Part shown: one piece after another, positions 52,438-61,641 of the stretch | Numbering within the stretch: the stretch's first letter is position 1 | Layout: each line of letters opens with the position of its first letter | Source: Dyella jiangningensis | GTDB lineage: Bacteria; Pseudomonadota; Gammaproteobacteria; Xanthomonadales; Rhodanobacteraceae | NCBI GenBank assembly: GCA_000632805.1 | Contig: CP007444.1 | Coordinates: forward strand, 1,798,001 to 1,862,000 | Direction of reading: 5' to 3' | DNA length: 64,000 nt | The notes under the pieces: model-generated | What the model was told of the DNA's origin: nothing | The model's input: only the letters and a program-made list of their open reading frames with translations | Database searches by the model: none | Position numbers and translations under genes: made by a program

Positions 52438-53421
52438 GTGCGGGTCGCCATTCTTGCCTACGACGGATGCATGGGCGCCGAGGTTCTAGGACTCTCGGAC
52501 GTCCTGCTCGTGGCCAATCGCATCAGCAGCTTGCGCACGCCTGACGCGCCGGTGCCGTTCGCCGTGTCCATCATCGGCGCGCAGGCAGGACTGGTGCGGC
52601 TCGCGGGCGGGGCCCGTCTCTCAGTCAGCGCGCCTACGGCATTCGATCTGCTCGTGGTGCCTGCCTTCGACTTCAACAACGGCGAAGACATCAGCGTCGC
52701 ACTCGCTGGCCTTGAGGAAGAGAAGACACTCATTCGTCGCGCCGCAGAGCAGCGCAAGGTGGCCTCCATTTGCGGGGGCAGCCTCTTGCTTGCGGAAACC
52801 GGCATCCTGGACGGTCGGCAGGCCACCACGGCGTGGGCGCTGGCCGGTGAGATGGCGCGACGTTACCCGCAGGTGGACGTGGTGCCCGACGCGGTACTGG
52901 TTCGCGATGGGGAGATCGTCACATGCGGCGCATTCACGGCCTATGGAGACCTTGCGTTGCAGCTGATCCGCGATTGCGTGGGGACCAGCCTCGCTCGCGC
53001 GGTGGGCAGGTTCAGCCTGATCGACCACAGCCCGCGCAGCCAGGCGCCTTATCTCGACCACCGCTTCAGCCACAGGCGCCGCGAGTCCTTTGCGCGCGCG
53101 GTAAGCACGTGGTTCGAGAAGCACCTCGCCGAACGCTACCGGCTGGATGTCTTGGCGGATGCATTCAACCTTTCCAGTCGAACGTTGCTGCGCAGGTTTC
53201 GTGCCGAAACAGGGCGCTCGCCATTGGATCTGCTGCATGATCTCCGCGTCGAGCGCGCCAAACTGTTGCTGGAAACGACCACGCTCAGCGTCGCGCAGGT
53301 GGCTTCGGAGGTGGGTTACCTTGACGTGGCGACATTCTCGCGTTTGTTCACGCGACGCACGCATCTCACGCCCGCTGCGTTCCGCAAGCGCTTCCAGACT
53401 GCCGATGTGACTGTGTTCTGA
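52438..53421 (+). CDS. GlxA-type AraC-family regulator (DJ-1/PfpI + HTH)
   Basis: 327 residues from a GTG start set by AAGGAG. N-terminal DJ-1/PfpI-like domain (about 1-185), with the Cys-containing elbow SICGGSLLLAETG, and a C-terminal double HTH of the AraC type (about 225-320: LADAFNLSSRTLLRRFRAETGRSP and VASEVGYLDVATFSRLFTRRT). Such regulators often control nearby catabolic or detoxification genes. Likely targets are the divergent SnoaL-like gene and the downstream hydrolase; the effector is unknown. Confidence 0.9.
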   Translation: MRVAILAYDGCMGAEVLGLSDVLLVANRISSLRTPDAPVPFAVSIIGAQAGLVRLAGGARLSVSAPTAFDLLVVPAFDFNNGEDISVALAGLEEEKTLIRRAAEQRKVASICGGSLLLAETGILDGRQATTAWALAGEMARRYPQVDVVPDAVLVRDGEIVTCGAFTAYGDLALQLIRDCVGTSLARAVGRFSLIDHSPRSQAPYLDHRFSHRRRESFARAVSTWFEKHLAERYRLDVLADAFNLSSRTLLRRFRAETGRSPLDLLHDLRVERAKLLLETTTLSVAQVASEVGYLDVATFSRLFTRRTHLTPAAFRKRFQTADVTVF

Positions 53422-53548
53422 CATCCCGTCGTGCGATGGCGGTGTCGCCCATCAAACTGGCCGGTGCGGCTGCTTACCCGTCTCTTCGCCACTGCTAACG
53501 TCGATCACGCAACTAGCTCTCCCGTTCTTTCCAGGAAGCGTGATCATC

Positions 53549-54559
53549 ATGACGTCGCCACATTCGCCGCGTACTCCAGCCAGCCCTTCCACGCCGCCAT
53601 GGATTCGACCATGGCAGCGACTGCTCCAGGCAGGCATGCGCGTACTCGGTGCAGTCAGTCCGCCACATGCAGCAAAGGTGATGGATCGTCTTTGGTTCGC
53701 CGCGCCGAGGACCCTGCCGCGCATGTCCGATCAGGCCGTGCTCGCGTCGGGTGAAAGGTTGTCGTTCCGAGTCCATGGTCGGCGGGTTGCGGCATGGGCG
53801 TGGGGTGAGGGTGGGCCGACGATTATCCTTTTGCATGGCTGGGGCGGGCATGCGGGTCAGTTGCGGTCGTTCGTGCTGCCATTGCGTGAGGCGGGATTTC
53901 GTGTCGTTGCCTTTGACGCACCATCGCATGGTTCATCCGAGGCAAGCTGGCATGGCGGACGTCGGGTAACCTTTTTCGAGTTCGCCGACGCATTGAAAGC
54001 CGTCACGTCGGGCGAAACCTCGGTTGCCGGGATCATTGCCCACTCCGGTGGATGCACCGCCGTTTCACTTGCCTTGCGTGCGGGATGGACACCGCCCGCC
54101 AGCATGGTGTTCGTCGCGCCCTTCGTGCGTCCCGCGGCAGCCATCGATGGCTTCGCGCATGCCATTGGTGCGAACGAGCGCGTGGTTGCCGCGTTTCGCG
54201 CGCGCGTCGAGCGCTGGCTCGGACAGCCGTGGTCCTATCTAGATATCGCCGTGCCGGGCGATGCGCACAAGCTGCAGCGGCTTCTGGTCGTCCATGACGA
54301 AGACGACAAGGAAGTGCCCTTGGCGCATGCACGCGCCTTGGCGGCATCCTGGCCGTCGGCGCGTTTGATGGTGACGCAAGGGTTGGGCCATCGACGCGTG
54401 TTGCGAGAACCGGCGGTTGTTGAGAAGGTGCTTGGCTTCCTCACGGACGACATGACCGGGAAAGCGCCAACTTACCTCCCGCGGGACTCGCGTGCTTCCC
54501 TCGACGAGGCTTATGAGGCGTGCGTCGGACGCCGTTCGTCTGCCGTTGCCCGGCGATGA
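53549..54559 (+). CDS. Alpha/beta hydrolase
   Basis: 336 residues starting at MTSPHSPRTPA (53549), since AGGAAG is 10 bases upstream. Alpha/beta-hydrolase fold: oxyanion-hole LLHGWGGHAGQ, elbow GIIAHSGGCTAVSLAL with nucleophile Ser, Asp in VVHDEDDKEV, His in QGLGHRRVLREPAV. The N-terminal ~60 residues are Pro-rich and lack a signal peptide. Substrate unknown. It follows the GlxA-type regulator in the same direction after 127 bases. Confidence 0.82.
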   Translation: MTSPHSPRTPASPSTPPWIRPWQRLLQAGMRVLGAVSPPHAAKVMDRLWFAAPRTLPRMSDQAVLASGERLSFRVHGRRVAAWAWGEGGPTIILLHGWGGHAGQLRSFVLPLREAGFRVVAFDAPSHGSSEASWHGGRRVTFFEFADALKAVTSGETSVAGIIAHSGGCTAVSLALRAGWTPPASMVFVAPFVRPAAAIDGFAHAIGANERVVAAFRARVERWLGQPWSYLDIAVPGDAHKLQRLLVVHDEDDKEVPLAHARALAASWPSARLMVTQGLGHRRVLREPAVVEKVLGFLTDDMTGKAPTYLPRDSRASLDEAYEACVGRRSSAVARR

Positions 54560-54663
54560 TCGGGGTTGCCGGCAACGGGCGGAGGCCGGCCTGAACATGA
54601 TGTTTGTGCGAACGCTGGCGGGGCGCGTATCTTCCCGGTCTCACCCGTTCACACAGGCAAATC

Positions 54664-55506
54664 ATGCTGCGTCGCCCATTCAAGCAGGTGGATGTCTTTT
54701 CTGATCAGGCATTTCGCGGGAACCCGGTGGCCGTCGTATTCGACGCCGAAGGGTTGGATGACGATCAGATGCGCACCATTGCCCGCTGGACCAACCTCAG
54801 CGAGACGGTCTTCGTGCTGCCGCCGCGAAGCGCGCGAGCCGACTATCGGCTGCGGATCTTCACCACGTTGGAAGAACTCGCTTTCGCCGGTCATCCGACG
54901 CTTGGCGCATGCCATGCGTGGCTCGAGCGCGGGGGCATGCCTGCCGGGGATGATGTTATCCAGGAGTGCGGCATTGGATTGGTCCAGATTCGCCGCACTG
55001 ATCATGGCCTTGCTTTCCTGTCGCCGCCGCTGCTGCGCAATGAACAAGTCGACCACGGCACTACGCAAACGATGCTTGAAGTACTGGGTATCGGTGATGC
55101 AAAGGTGCTGGGTGCGCGCTTTCTGGATAACGGCATTCCTTGGCCGGCGCTCTGGCTTGCTCATGCCGAGGATGTGCTGCGCGCAAAGCCGGACTACGCA
55201 CGGCTGCATGGCGCGCACATCGGCCTGTTTGCGCCCTGGCCGGCGGATGGCGGCGGCGTGCCGGAGTACGAAGCGCGCACGTTCATCGGGGGAGATGCCA
55301 TGCCCGAAGATCCTGTGACGGGCAGCTTCATTGCGGGCGTTGCCACCTGGCTGACCCGGGAAGGGCTGGCTCCCGGCCGCTTCGTGGTCAATCAGGGACG
55401 CGTGATTGGACGATCAGGCCGTGTCCACGCGACCATGGATAAAGACGGCCTCTGGATCGGCGGTCACGCCACGACGCGCGTTGATGGCGAGCTGCGTTGC
55501 GCATAG
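54664..55506 (+). CDS. PhzF-family isomerase-like protein
   Basis: 280 residues with the PhzF layout: FKQVDVFSDQAFRGNPVAVVFDAEGL, the catalytic Glu in NLSETVFVLPP, LRIFTTLEELAFAGHPTLGACHAWL, and EDPVTGSFIAGVATWL with the second half of the diaminopimelate-epimerase fold. PhzF proper is an isomerase of phenazine synthesis, but no phenazine genes are present, so this is one of the many housekeeping relatives of unknown substrate. Ribosome site weak. Confidence 0.88.
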   Translation: MLRRPFKQVDVFSDQAFRGNPVAVVFDAEGLDDDQMRTIARWTNLSETVFVLPPRSARADYRLRIFTTLEELAFAGHPTLGACHAWLERGGMPAGDDVIQECGIGLVQIRRTDHGLAFLSPPLLRNEQVDHGTTQTMLEVLGIGDAKVLGARFLDNGIPWPALWLAHAEDVLRAKPDYARLHGAHIGLFAPWPADGGGVPEYEARTFIGGDAMPEDPVTGSFIAGVATWLTREGLAPGRFVVNQGRVIGRSGRVHATMDKDGLWIGGHATTRVDGELRCA

Positions 55507-55635
55507 CTGCGTGGTGATCGACTGATCTCTGGTCGATACATGCGTCCTTCAAAAAGGCCCGTGTGGCGAGCGTGAGGCGATGTCGCTCGGCGAGCTTCGA
55601 CGCCGACGTGCCCTCAAGCGACCGAAGCCCGCGCA

Positions 55636-56544
55636 TCATGTCGAACCGCTTCGCCATTGCGCTGCATGGTCCCGGATCAGTTGCCATAGTTGATTGGCGA
55701 CGGGGCCGTGCGGTCGATCATGGCGCCGCGCAGCCACCAGTTCTTGCACGCTGCCTGGCAGGTATCGCCCCGCCAGCGATATCAGGCTGCCATCCCGCAG
55801 CTCCTGCTCGACCAGGAAGCGAGGCAGGTGGCCCCACGCCATGCCTTGCAGGATCACCTCCTTCTTCATGAGCTGATCGGCGACGGTGCACTGGGGTGCG
55901 CCTTCCACCACGAAGTAACTTCGTGACTCGGGATTTTGCGCCGTGTCCCGCATGATGCATTGCGTCAGCTCGCGCAGCTGCTTGGGCCGCACCGCACGGC
56001 TCGCACGAAACGGCAGAAAGCCTGGCGCAGCCACCGGAACGAACGGTACGGGGCAGAGGTCCAGCCATTCGATACGCGCATCGTGCTTGTCCACGCGATG
56101 GAAGATCAGGTCGGCCTCGTCGTTGAAGAGCCGCTCCCACGGCCCGGTGACCGCTTCGAAGTGCAGATGCAGCCGGGTGCTGGGATGCTGTGCGAAGAAC
56201 CCGCTCAGCAAGCCCAGCGTTTGCGGCACGGGACACATGTCGCCGATGACGACACGCAAATCACTTTCCGCCCCCATCGCCAGTTGCGTCGCATGGGCGT
56301 GCAGGCTCTCCAGCTCGCGCAGCAAGGCTTGCGCACGACGGTGAAAGGAACGTCCCGCCGCCGTGGGTTGCGCGCGGTAGCCGCCGCGATCCAGCAGCGC
56401 GACGCCCAGTTGCCGTTCGAGCTTGGCGACAGCGGCGAACACCGCGGGGTGCGAGCGATTCATGACCTGGGCGGCGGCCTGAAAACCGCCTGCCTTGACC
56501 ACGGCATCGAAGCATTGGAGGTCGTGCAGGGTGAATGGGCTCAT
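55636..56544 (-). CDS. LysR-family transcriptional regulator
   Basis: 302 residues. N-terminal winged HTH (about 1-60: FTLHDLQCFDAVVKAGGFQAAAQVMNRSHPAVFAAVAKLERQLG) and a LysR substrate domain (about 90-295). Divergent from the enol-lactonase-like gene with 114 bases between, the usual arrangement for a LysR regulator and its target. The motif TTACA-N16-TGTAA at 56556-56581 lies in between. Effector unknown. Confidence 0.9.
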   Translation of the reverse strand: MSPFTLHDLQCFDAVVKAGGFQAAAQVMNRSHPAVFAAVAKLERQLGVALLDRGGYRAQPTAAGRSFHRRAQALLRELESLHAHATQLAMGAESDLRVVIGDMCPVPQTLGLLSGFFAQHPSTRLHLHFEAVTGPWERLFNDEADLIFHRVDKHDARIEWLDLCPVPFVPVAAPGFLPFRASRAVRPKQLRELTQCIMRDTAQNPESRSYFVVEGAPQCTVADQLMKKEVILQGMAWGHLPRFLVEQELRDGSLISLAGRYLPGSVQELVAARRHDRPHGPVANQLWQLIRDHAAQWRSGST

Positions 56545-56554
56545 GTCCGTTTTA

Positions 56555-56582
56555 TTTACAGTGTTGTTTCAAAGTTTGTAAT
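56555..56582 (+). promoter_or_regulatory. Promoter and inverted repeat of the enol-lactonase-like gene
   Basis: TTTACA (56555-56560), 16-base spacer, TGTAAT (56577-56582) is a good sigma70 pair, 77 bases before the start at 56659. The same bases form the inverted repeat TTACA-N16-TGTAA, so the LysR protein might bind over the promoter. The long T/A-rich stretch is distinct in this GC-rich region. Confidence 0.5.
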
Positions 56583-56658
56583 TTCTATCAGAAACCCCGG
56601 CGCCTAGCATGCCTCCTGTACCGGGCACCGCCCGGCTTCCGCAAAGGAGCGGCGCATC

Positions 56659-57507
56659 ATGAACACCACGACGTTCGTCACCACCGGCGACGGTTATCGT
56701 TTGGCTTACCGTCTTGACGGAGACGCGAGCAAACCCGTGCTTGTCCTGTCCAATTCCATTGCCACGACGCTGCATATGTGGGATGGCCAGACAGGTGCAT
56801 TGGCCAAGCACTTCCGCGTGCTCCGCTACGACGCCCGCGGCCATGGCGAATCGGATGCGCCTGCAGGTGCCTATTCGATGGATCGACTGGGGCGCGACGT
56901 CATCGAGCTGCTCGATGCGCTGGGTATCGAACACGCCCATTTCCTGGGCCTCTCGCTGGGCGGGTTCGTGGGGCAGTGGCTGGGCATCCATGCGCCGGAG
57001 CGCATCGACAGGCTGATCCTGAGCAACACCTCGCCCCGCCTTGGCCCGCCCAGCGAGTTCGATGCGCGCATCGAGGCCCTGCGAGTATCACCCGACATGG
57101 CCGCCGTGGCGGAAGCGTTCCTGGCCAACTGGTTCCCCGCCAGCATGATCGAAGCCGGGCATCCGGCGATCGAGCCGTTTCGCGACATGCTGCTGTCCAC
57201 CTCGCCCCGGGGCCTGGCGGGATCCTACGCCGCGGTACGCGATGCGGACATGCGGCGGACGATTGCGCTCATCCAGCGTCCCACTTTGGTCATCGCTGGT
57301 GCAAATGACACCGTCACCTTGGCCAGCCATGGCGAATACATTGCGGCAAACGTACCGGGCGCGCGTCTGGTGATACTTCCGGTCGTCCATTTGCCCAACG
57401 TCGAGCACACGGATCGTTATGTGCAGACCGTGCTCGACTTTCTGCTGGAGGATGGCGCCGGGAGCTCCGCGGAAGCTGCAGGCGACTCTTTGCGAGTTGT
57501 CGCCTGA
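56659..57507 (+). CDS. 3-oxoadipate enol-lactonase-like alpha/beta hydrolase
   Basis: 282 residues with GGAGCGG-type ribosome site 9 bases upstream. PcaD layout: GYRLAYRLDGD, LVLSNSIATTLHMWDGQ, RYDARGHGESDAP, elbow FLGLSLGGFVGQWL with nucleophile Ser (about 99), LILSNTSPRLG, VIAGANDTV with Asp and VVHLPNVEHTD with His. PcaD hydrolyses 3-oxoadipate enol-lactone in the protocatechuate pathway. No other pca genes are nearby, so a different lactone or ester is possible. Confidence 0.85.
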   Translation: MNTTTFVTTGDGYRLAYRLDGDASKPVLVLSNSIATTLHMWDGQTGALAKHFRVLRYDARGHGESDAPAGAYSMDRLGRDVIELLDALGIEHAHFLGLSLGGFVGQWLGIHAPERIDRLILSNTSPRLGPPSEFDARIEALRVSPDMAAVAEAFLANWFPASMIEAGHPAIEPFRDMLLSTSPRGLAGSYAAVRDADMRRTIALIQRPTLVIAGANDTVTLASHGEYIAANVPGARLVILPVVHLPNVEHTDRYVQTVLDFLLEDGAGSSAEAAGDSLRVVA

Positions 57508-57869
57508 CACGCTTTGGTCGAGATGCGGCCTTGCACGTCGCATCTCGGCAAAGGGGGCTCTTGATCCAATGGCATGGGCATGCGCTGGATGATCCAGGAA
57601 GAGTGGTGCGGAGCGCATGCTCCGCCGGCTCCTGGGTGAGGCAGATCCCGCATGACGGCGATCCAGGATGTTCGCGTGCAGGGACGAATGTTGACGTGGC
57701 GCAATCGACTCATTGAGACTAAGCGCGCATCGTTGATGCGATAGCCAATCATGACGCGCAACCCGACGGTTGCGCTGTCGTCATCGAGGGGTGCTGCGAC
57801 GGACGCGATCCGCCACGCTCGGTGTCGATGGATCCGACAAGGGCGCCCTCCATTGATGGAGGTTTTGCC
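57508..57869. other. Intergenic region with a stem-loop
   Basis: 362 bases without a gene. A perfect GCGGAGC-GCAT-GCTCCGC stem-loop (57608-57625) follows the enol-lactonase-like gene by about 100 bases, without a T tract. The rest carries the promoter region of the ATP-grasp gene, in which no box is obvious. Confidence 0.4.
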
Positions 57870-58742
57870 GTGTCCGTCCCTGTCAATCGTCGCCTTGCTG
57901 TCGCCACGTCGTCCATCGTGCCGGGCATCCACCCGGATGATGCTCATCTGGCAACGACTCTGCGCCGCCTCGGTATCGAGGCTATCCCTTGCGTCTGGAA
58001 CGATCCTGACGTGGACTGGGAGCAATATGACGCCGTGCTGATGCGCTCCACTTGGGACTATTTCAAGCATTATGCCGCGTTTACCGGGTGGCTCGACGCG
58101 CTGCCCATTCCTACCATCAACAACAAGACGCTGTTGCGGTGGAATAGCGACAAGTGTTACCTGACCCAGCTCGCGGCGTTGGGCGTCGACATCATTCCCA
58201 CTGAAGTGACGCCCGCAAAGCATCTGCGGCAAGCGTTGACAAGGAGGGCCGGGCAGCAGGTGGTCATCAAGCCGACGATAAGCGGCACGGCCTGGCATAC
58301 CGCCCGCGGCAAGGTGGGCGATGCCGCGTTTGATCAGGCGATTGCTCAACTGCCGGACACATTTGAATATCTCGTGCAACCCTTCGTGCCCGAGGTCGTC
58401 AGTGATGGCGAGTGGTCCCTGGTGTTTTTCGACGGCGAATACAGCCACTCCGTGATCAAGCGCCCGGCGGTCGGCGACTACCGCGTGCAATCGGAATTCG
58501 GCGGCAGCTCCGAGGCCGTACACCCTGACGCATCGCTTATCGCAGGTGCACAACGCGCCCTGTCGGCGGCATCTGCGCTAGGGCACCCCGACGTTGCCTA
58601 CGCGCGCGTGGACGGCGTGGTCTCCCAGGGCCGTTTTCTGTTGATGGAGTTGGAGATGATCGAGCCCTTTTTGCACCTGGGCGTCTCACCAGCAGCGGCG
58701 GAACGCTTCGCAGGCAACCTGCAGAAGCGGCTGGCTGCCTGA
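57870..58742 (+). CDS. ATP-grasp ligase (RimK / DcsG-like)
   Basis: 290 residues from a GTG start (57870) set by GGAGG 7 bases upstream; in-frame upstream ATG and GTG codons lack a ribosome site. The N-terminal substrate domain (NRRLAVATSSIVPGIHPDDAHLATTL, DYFKHYAAFTGWLDAL) and ATP-grasp domain (TINNKTLLRWNSDKCYL, VVIKPTISGTAWHT, QPFVPEVVSDGEWSLVFFDGEYSHSV, LMELEMIEPFLHL with Mg-binding Glu) resemble RimK-like and O-ureido-serine cyclo-ligase DcsG proteins. A peptide-like or amide bond is formed with ATP; the substrate is unknown and there are no neighbouring biosynthetic genes. Confidence 0.85.
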   Translation: MSVPVNRRLAVATSSIVPGIHPDDAHLATTLRRLGIEAIPCVWNDPDVDWEQYDAVLMRSTWDYFKHYAAFTGWLDALPIPTINNKTLLRWNSDKCYLTQLAALGVDIIPTEVTPAKHLRQALTRRAGQQVVIKPTISGTAWHTARGKVGDAAFDQAIAQLPDTFEYLVQPFVPEVVSDGEWSLVFFDGEYSHSVIKRPAVGDYRVQSEFGGSSEAVHPDASLIAGAQRALSAASALGHPDVAYARVDGVVSQGRFLLMELEMIEPFLHLGVSPAAAERFAGNLQKRLAA

Positions 58743-58821
58743 CTGCCAGGCTTTTGCTCGGCCCGAGCTTACGGGCATCGATGACGATGCATGCGTGCAG
58801 CGTTTCACGTGCCAGGGAAGG

Positions 58822-59367
58822 TCACGATGATTGCGCCGTGGTGCCGACCAGCATGCCGAATATGTTGTCGTCGTAGTCTTTTCCGCCGACGTTGAATTTT
58901 CGGCTGCCTAGCTGGGTGAAGCCCATGCGTTGATAAAAGGAGACCGCTTTCTGATTGCCTGCATAGACACCGAGAAGTAGCCGATCGGCCTCGACGTCGC
59001 TGGCATGCGACACGGCGGCGGTGACCAGGCGCCGTCCCAGGCCGCTGCCCTGGAGCTTTCCGAGCAGGTAAATCCGCTTGAGTTCCAGGTCACCCGGTGT
59101 TGTGGGCATGGGCAGGTCGGGTGGAGACACCACCATGTAGCCCACCGGTGCGCCGCCGGGAGCTATCTCCGCCACCCACAGTGCATAGTCGGGGTTCTCG
59201 AGCCACGCATGGTATTGCTGGATCGAGTGTGCCTTCGCGCAATGCGTAACGATGGCGTCGCCGTCGAGTATCCCTGCGAACGTTTCCAGGAAGGTCGCCT
59301 GACCGACGAGTGACAGCGCCGCTTCGTCGCCATGATTGCACCGCCTGATCTTCAGCTCATCGCTCAT
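58822..59367 (-). CDS. GNAT-family N-acetyltransferase
   Basis: 181 residues starting at MSDELKIRRCNHGDEAALS (59367), with AAAGG upstream. GNAT motif A is in LKRIYLLGKLQGSGLGRRLVTAAVSHA (Q/R-x-x-G-x-G/A pattern) and motif B in LLLGVYAGNQKAVSFYQRMGFTQLG. Acetyl-CoA dependent; substrate unknown (polyamine, aminoglycoside or peptide). Stands alone, convergent with the ATP-grasp gene. Confidence 0.85.
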   Translation of the reverse strand: MSDELKIRRCNHGDEAALSLVGQATFLETFAGILDGDAIVTHCAKAHSIQQYHAWLENPDYALWVAEIAPGGAPVGYMVVSPPDLPMPTTPGDLELKRIYLLGKLQGSGLGRRLVTAAVSHASDVEADRLLLGVYAGNQKAVSFYQRMGFTQLGSRKFNVGGKDYDDNIFGMLVGTTAQSS

Positions 59368-59920
59368 CGGAAACCTTTGCCGGCTTGCTGGACGTGGATG
59401 GCGGGCCGCGCGAAGGCGATGACGCATCCATTCGGCGAATGATCTTATGGCATCCGCTTATCCCGAGGGACGTTGACGATCGCACGACGCACTGTCATTT
59501 GGTTGACTTGCCAGATGCGAGGTCGACTTCGCCGTGACGCCGCCTTCGTGCGTAAGCAGCGTTTCGGCGGCCGCGAGCGGGGTGTGCATCATGCTTGCTG
59601 CTTTCAAAGGCGAAGCAGTGCGGGCCTTGTCACGCAAAGCGGCCACGCCGATATGGTTTCTCACGTAACTACGCGGGCAAGCCATGCGCGCTGATTCTGG
59701 CCGAAGCGCTGATGTGCGCCATGATCGATGACTGAAGCACTGAAGCTTTCGGCTTGCGATCGAACACGGATACGGTTCCGTACGCTGATGTGCGCGTCGC
59801 TCGTTATGGGATCGCAGCGACAAATATCGCCCGTGAGCGGCTCACCTTGATCCTTTGATCACGTTGCAGCCAGAATGCTGCGCTTCGGATATCGACAGCC
59901 AACTCGGGGTTGCTTTGCCC
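59368..59920. other. Intergenic region without a recognisable gene
   Basis: 553 bases between the divergent GNAT and Gfo/Idh/MocA genes. Short frames on both strands have no ribosome site or family features, and no repeat, hairpin or transposon end was noticed. It is long for this genome and may contain decayed coding material. Confidence 0.4.
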
Positions 59921-61504
59921 ATGACGGATGAATCGAAGATCGCGAACGAAACAGAAGGCCAGCGCGCGGGGGAAGACTCCGGAAGAACGGAGGCAAGCGG
60001 CAAGCTCTCACGCCGTGAATTTCTCACGGGCACGGCCATCGCCGCAGCCGGATTGATGATCGTACCCCGCCATGTGCTGGGCGGGCCGGGACATACGGCG
60101 CCCAGCGACCGCTTGAACATTGCCGGCATCGGCGTAGGCGGCATGGGCATGCACAACATGCGTGCGTTGGCCAGCGAGAACATAGTCGCCCTGTGCGATG
60201 TGGACTGGCGCTATACAGACAAGTCTTTCCGCGGAATGGTCGACGGCCTGGGAAAGACGCAGGCACGTCTCGACAAGGCGCAGACCGCCAAGGAACGCCA
60301 GAAGCTGCAGGGCGAGATCGATCAGACCAGGCTGCTTTCCGGCAAGTTCAATGCGATCAAGCGCTATACCGACTATCGCCGGATGCTGGAGCAGCAAAAG
60401 GACATCGACGCGGTGGTCATCGCGACGCCGGATCACCTGCACGCGGTGATCGCCAGCGCCGCGATGAGCCACGGCAAGCACGTGTATCTGCAGAAGCCAC
60501 TCACCTGGTCGATCTACGAAGCCCGTGAACTGTCCAGGAAAGCGAAGGACAACCCCAGGCTCGTCACGCAGATGGGAAACCAGGGGCACTCGACCGACGA
60601 TGCCCGGTTGATCAACGAGTACATCGCGGCCGGAGCGATCGGCGAGGTACGCGAGGTCCACGCCTGGACGAACCGTCCGCTCGCCTACTGGCCGCAGGGA
60701 ATTCCACGTCCGCAAGTGAGGCCTCGGCCAGACGACGCGAACTGGAACGAGGATGCAGTGATGGATCGGCTCGCCAGCGCCATGGCGGGCAATTATCCGA
60801 AACCGGAAGGGCTGGCATGGGATCTTTTTCTTGGCCCTGGCCCCGTCGTCGAGTACCACCCGCTGTATCACCCGTTCAACTGGCGCGGCTGGGTGGATTG
60901 GGGCGTAGGCGCCATCGGCGACATGGGGGCACACCTGATCGATTCGCCGTTCTGGTCGCTGGACCTGGGCTTCCCGACATCCGTGGAAACCGTCTCGACG
61001 CCGTTCAACCATGAGTCGTATCCCATGGCGACGATGACGTACTACGACTTCCCCGCGCGCGGCAGCAGGCCGCCGGTGAAGCTCACCTGGTATGACGGCG
61101 CGCTGCTGCCGCCCGGGCTGCAAGCGTTGGGAGCGGGGCAGCTAAGCAAGGACGGTGGCGTGCTTTACGTGGGCGAGAAGGGCAAGCTGATCCACGAGAC
61201 CTACGGCGCCAACCCACGACTGCTGCCGCAGTCGCTGCATGATTCGGTCGGTACGCCTCCCCAGAAGTACGCACGCATCCATACGTCGCACGAGATGAAT
61301 TGGGTCGATGCCTGCAAGGGAAAGGCAGAAGCGTCGTCGCCATTCCCGTATGCCGCGCAGCTGACGGAGGTCATGCTGCTGGGGGTCGTGTCTCTTCGCG
61401 CGGGTGGCAGGATCGAATACGACGCGGCGAACATGCGCGTCACCAACATGCCCGAGGCCAACGCGTTCCTGCGTCGCGAGTATCGCGAAGGGTGGACCCT
61501 CTGA
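59921..61504 (+). CDS. Tat-exported Gfo/Idh/MocA-family oxidoreductase
   Basis: 527 residues from MTDESKIAN (59921). A twin-arginine signal ([19 protein letters not shown]) at about 47-70 targets the folded protein to the periplasm. NAD(P)-binding domain (about 80-240: [53 protein letters not shown], where the EKP of the family reads QKP) and a C-terminal beta-domain ([21 protein letters not shown]). Family members act on sugars or sugar-like polyols, here outside the cytoplasm. The substrate is unknown. A weak ribosome site and a long spacer upstream. Confidence 0.88.
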   Translation: MTDESKIANETEGQRAGEDSGRTEASGKLSRREFLTGTAIAAAGLMIVPRHVLGGPGHTAPSDRLNIAGIGVGGMGMHNMRALASENIVALCDVDWRYTDKSFRGMVDGLGKTQARLDKAQTAKERQKLQGEIDQTRLLSGKFNAIKRYTDYRRMLEQQKDIDAVVIATPDHLHAVIASAAMSHGKHVYLQKPLTWSIYEARELSRKAKDNPRLVTQMGNQGHSTDDARLINEYIAAGAIGEVREVHAWTNRPLAYWPQGIPRPQVRPRPDDANWNEDAVMDRLASAMAGNYPKPEGLAWDLFLGPGPVVEYHPLYHPFNWRGWVDWGVGAIGDMGAHLIDSPFWSLDLGFPTSVETVSTPFNHESYPMATMTYYDFPARGSRPPVKLTWYDGALLPPGLQALGAGQLSKDGGVLYVGEKGKLIHETYGANPRLLPQSLHDSVGTPPQKYARIHTSHEMNWVDACKGKAEASSPFPYAAQLTEVMLLGVVSLRAGGRIEYDAANMRVTNMPEANAFLRREYREGWTL

Positions 61505-61582
61505 CCTGACGTTGAAGGGACTCACGGTGCGCGGTGGTCTTCCGCGCGCCATGAGCCGGTGGCCGTCCGTTTCGCATGGTTG

Positions 61583-61622
61583 TAGGCAGATCGGTTCGCT
61601 GGCATGCGAGCTGATCTGCCTA
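61583..61622. terminator. Two-way stem-loop between convergent oxidoreductase and Cyc2-like genes
   Basis: TAGGCAGATC at 61583-61592 pairs perfectly with GATCTGCCTA at 61613-61622; the loop can pair further (TCGC/GCGA). It sits between the plus-strand stop at 61504 and the minus-strand stop at 61642, the place for a shared terminator. No T tract of note. Confidence 0.5.
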
Positions 61623-61641
61623 TCGTTGTGCGCGAGCGAAA

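Noticed and set aside
54664-55506. Phenazine biosynthesis cluster around PhzF
   Set aside because: PhzF-like proteins are widespread and none of the other phz genes occur in the flanks.
57417-58553. 378-codon minus-strand frame over the ATP-grasp gene
   Set aside because: Basic, low-complexity product with no motif; the plus-strand frame has ATP-grasp motifs and a ribosome site.
59473-59823. Possible transposase remnant between the GNAT and Gfo/Idh/MocA genes
   Set aside because: Short frames on both strands show no DDE, IS110 or HTH motifs and there are no inverted ends or target duplications, so a mobile element is not supported.
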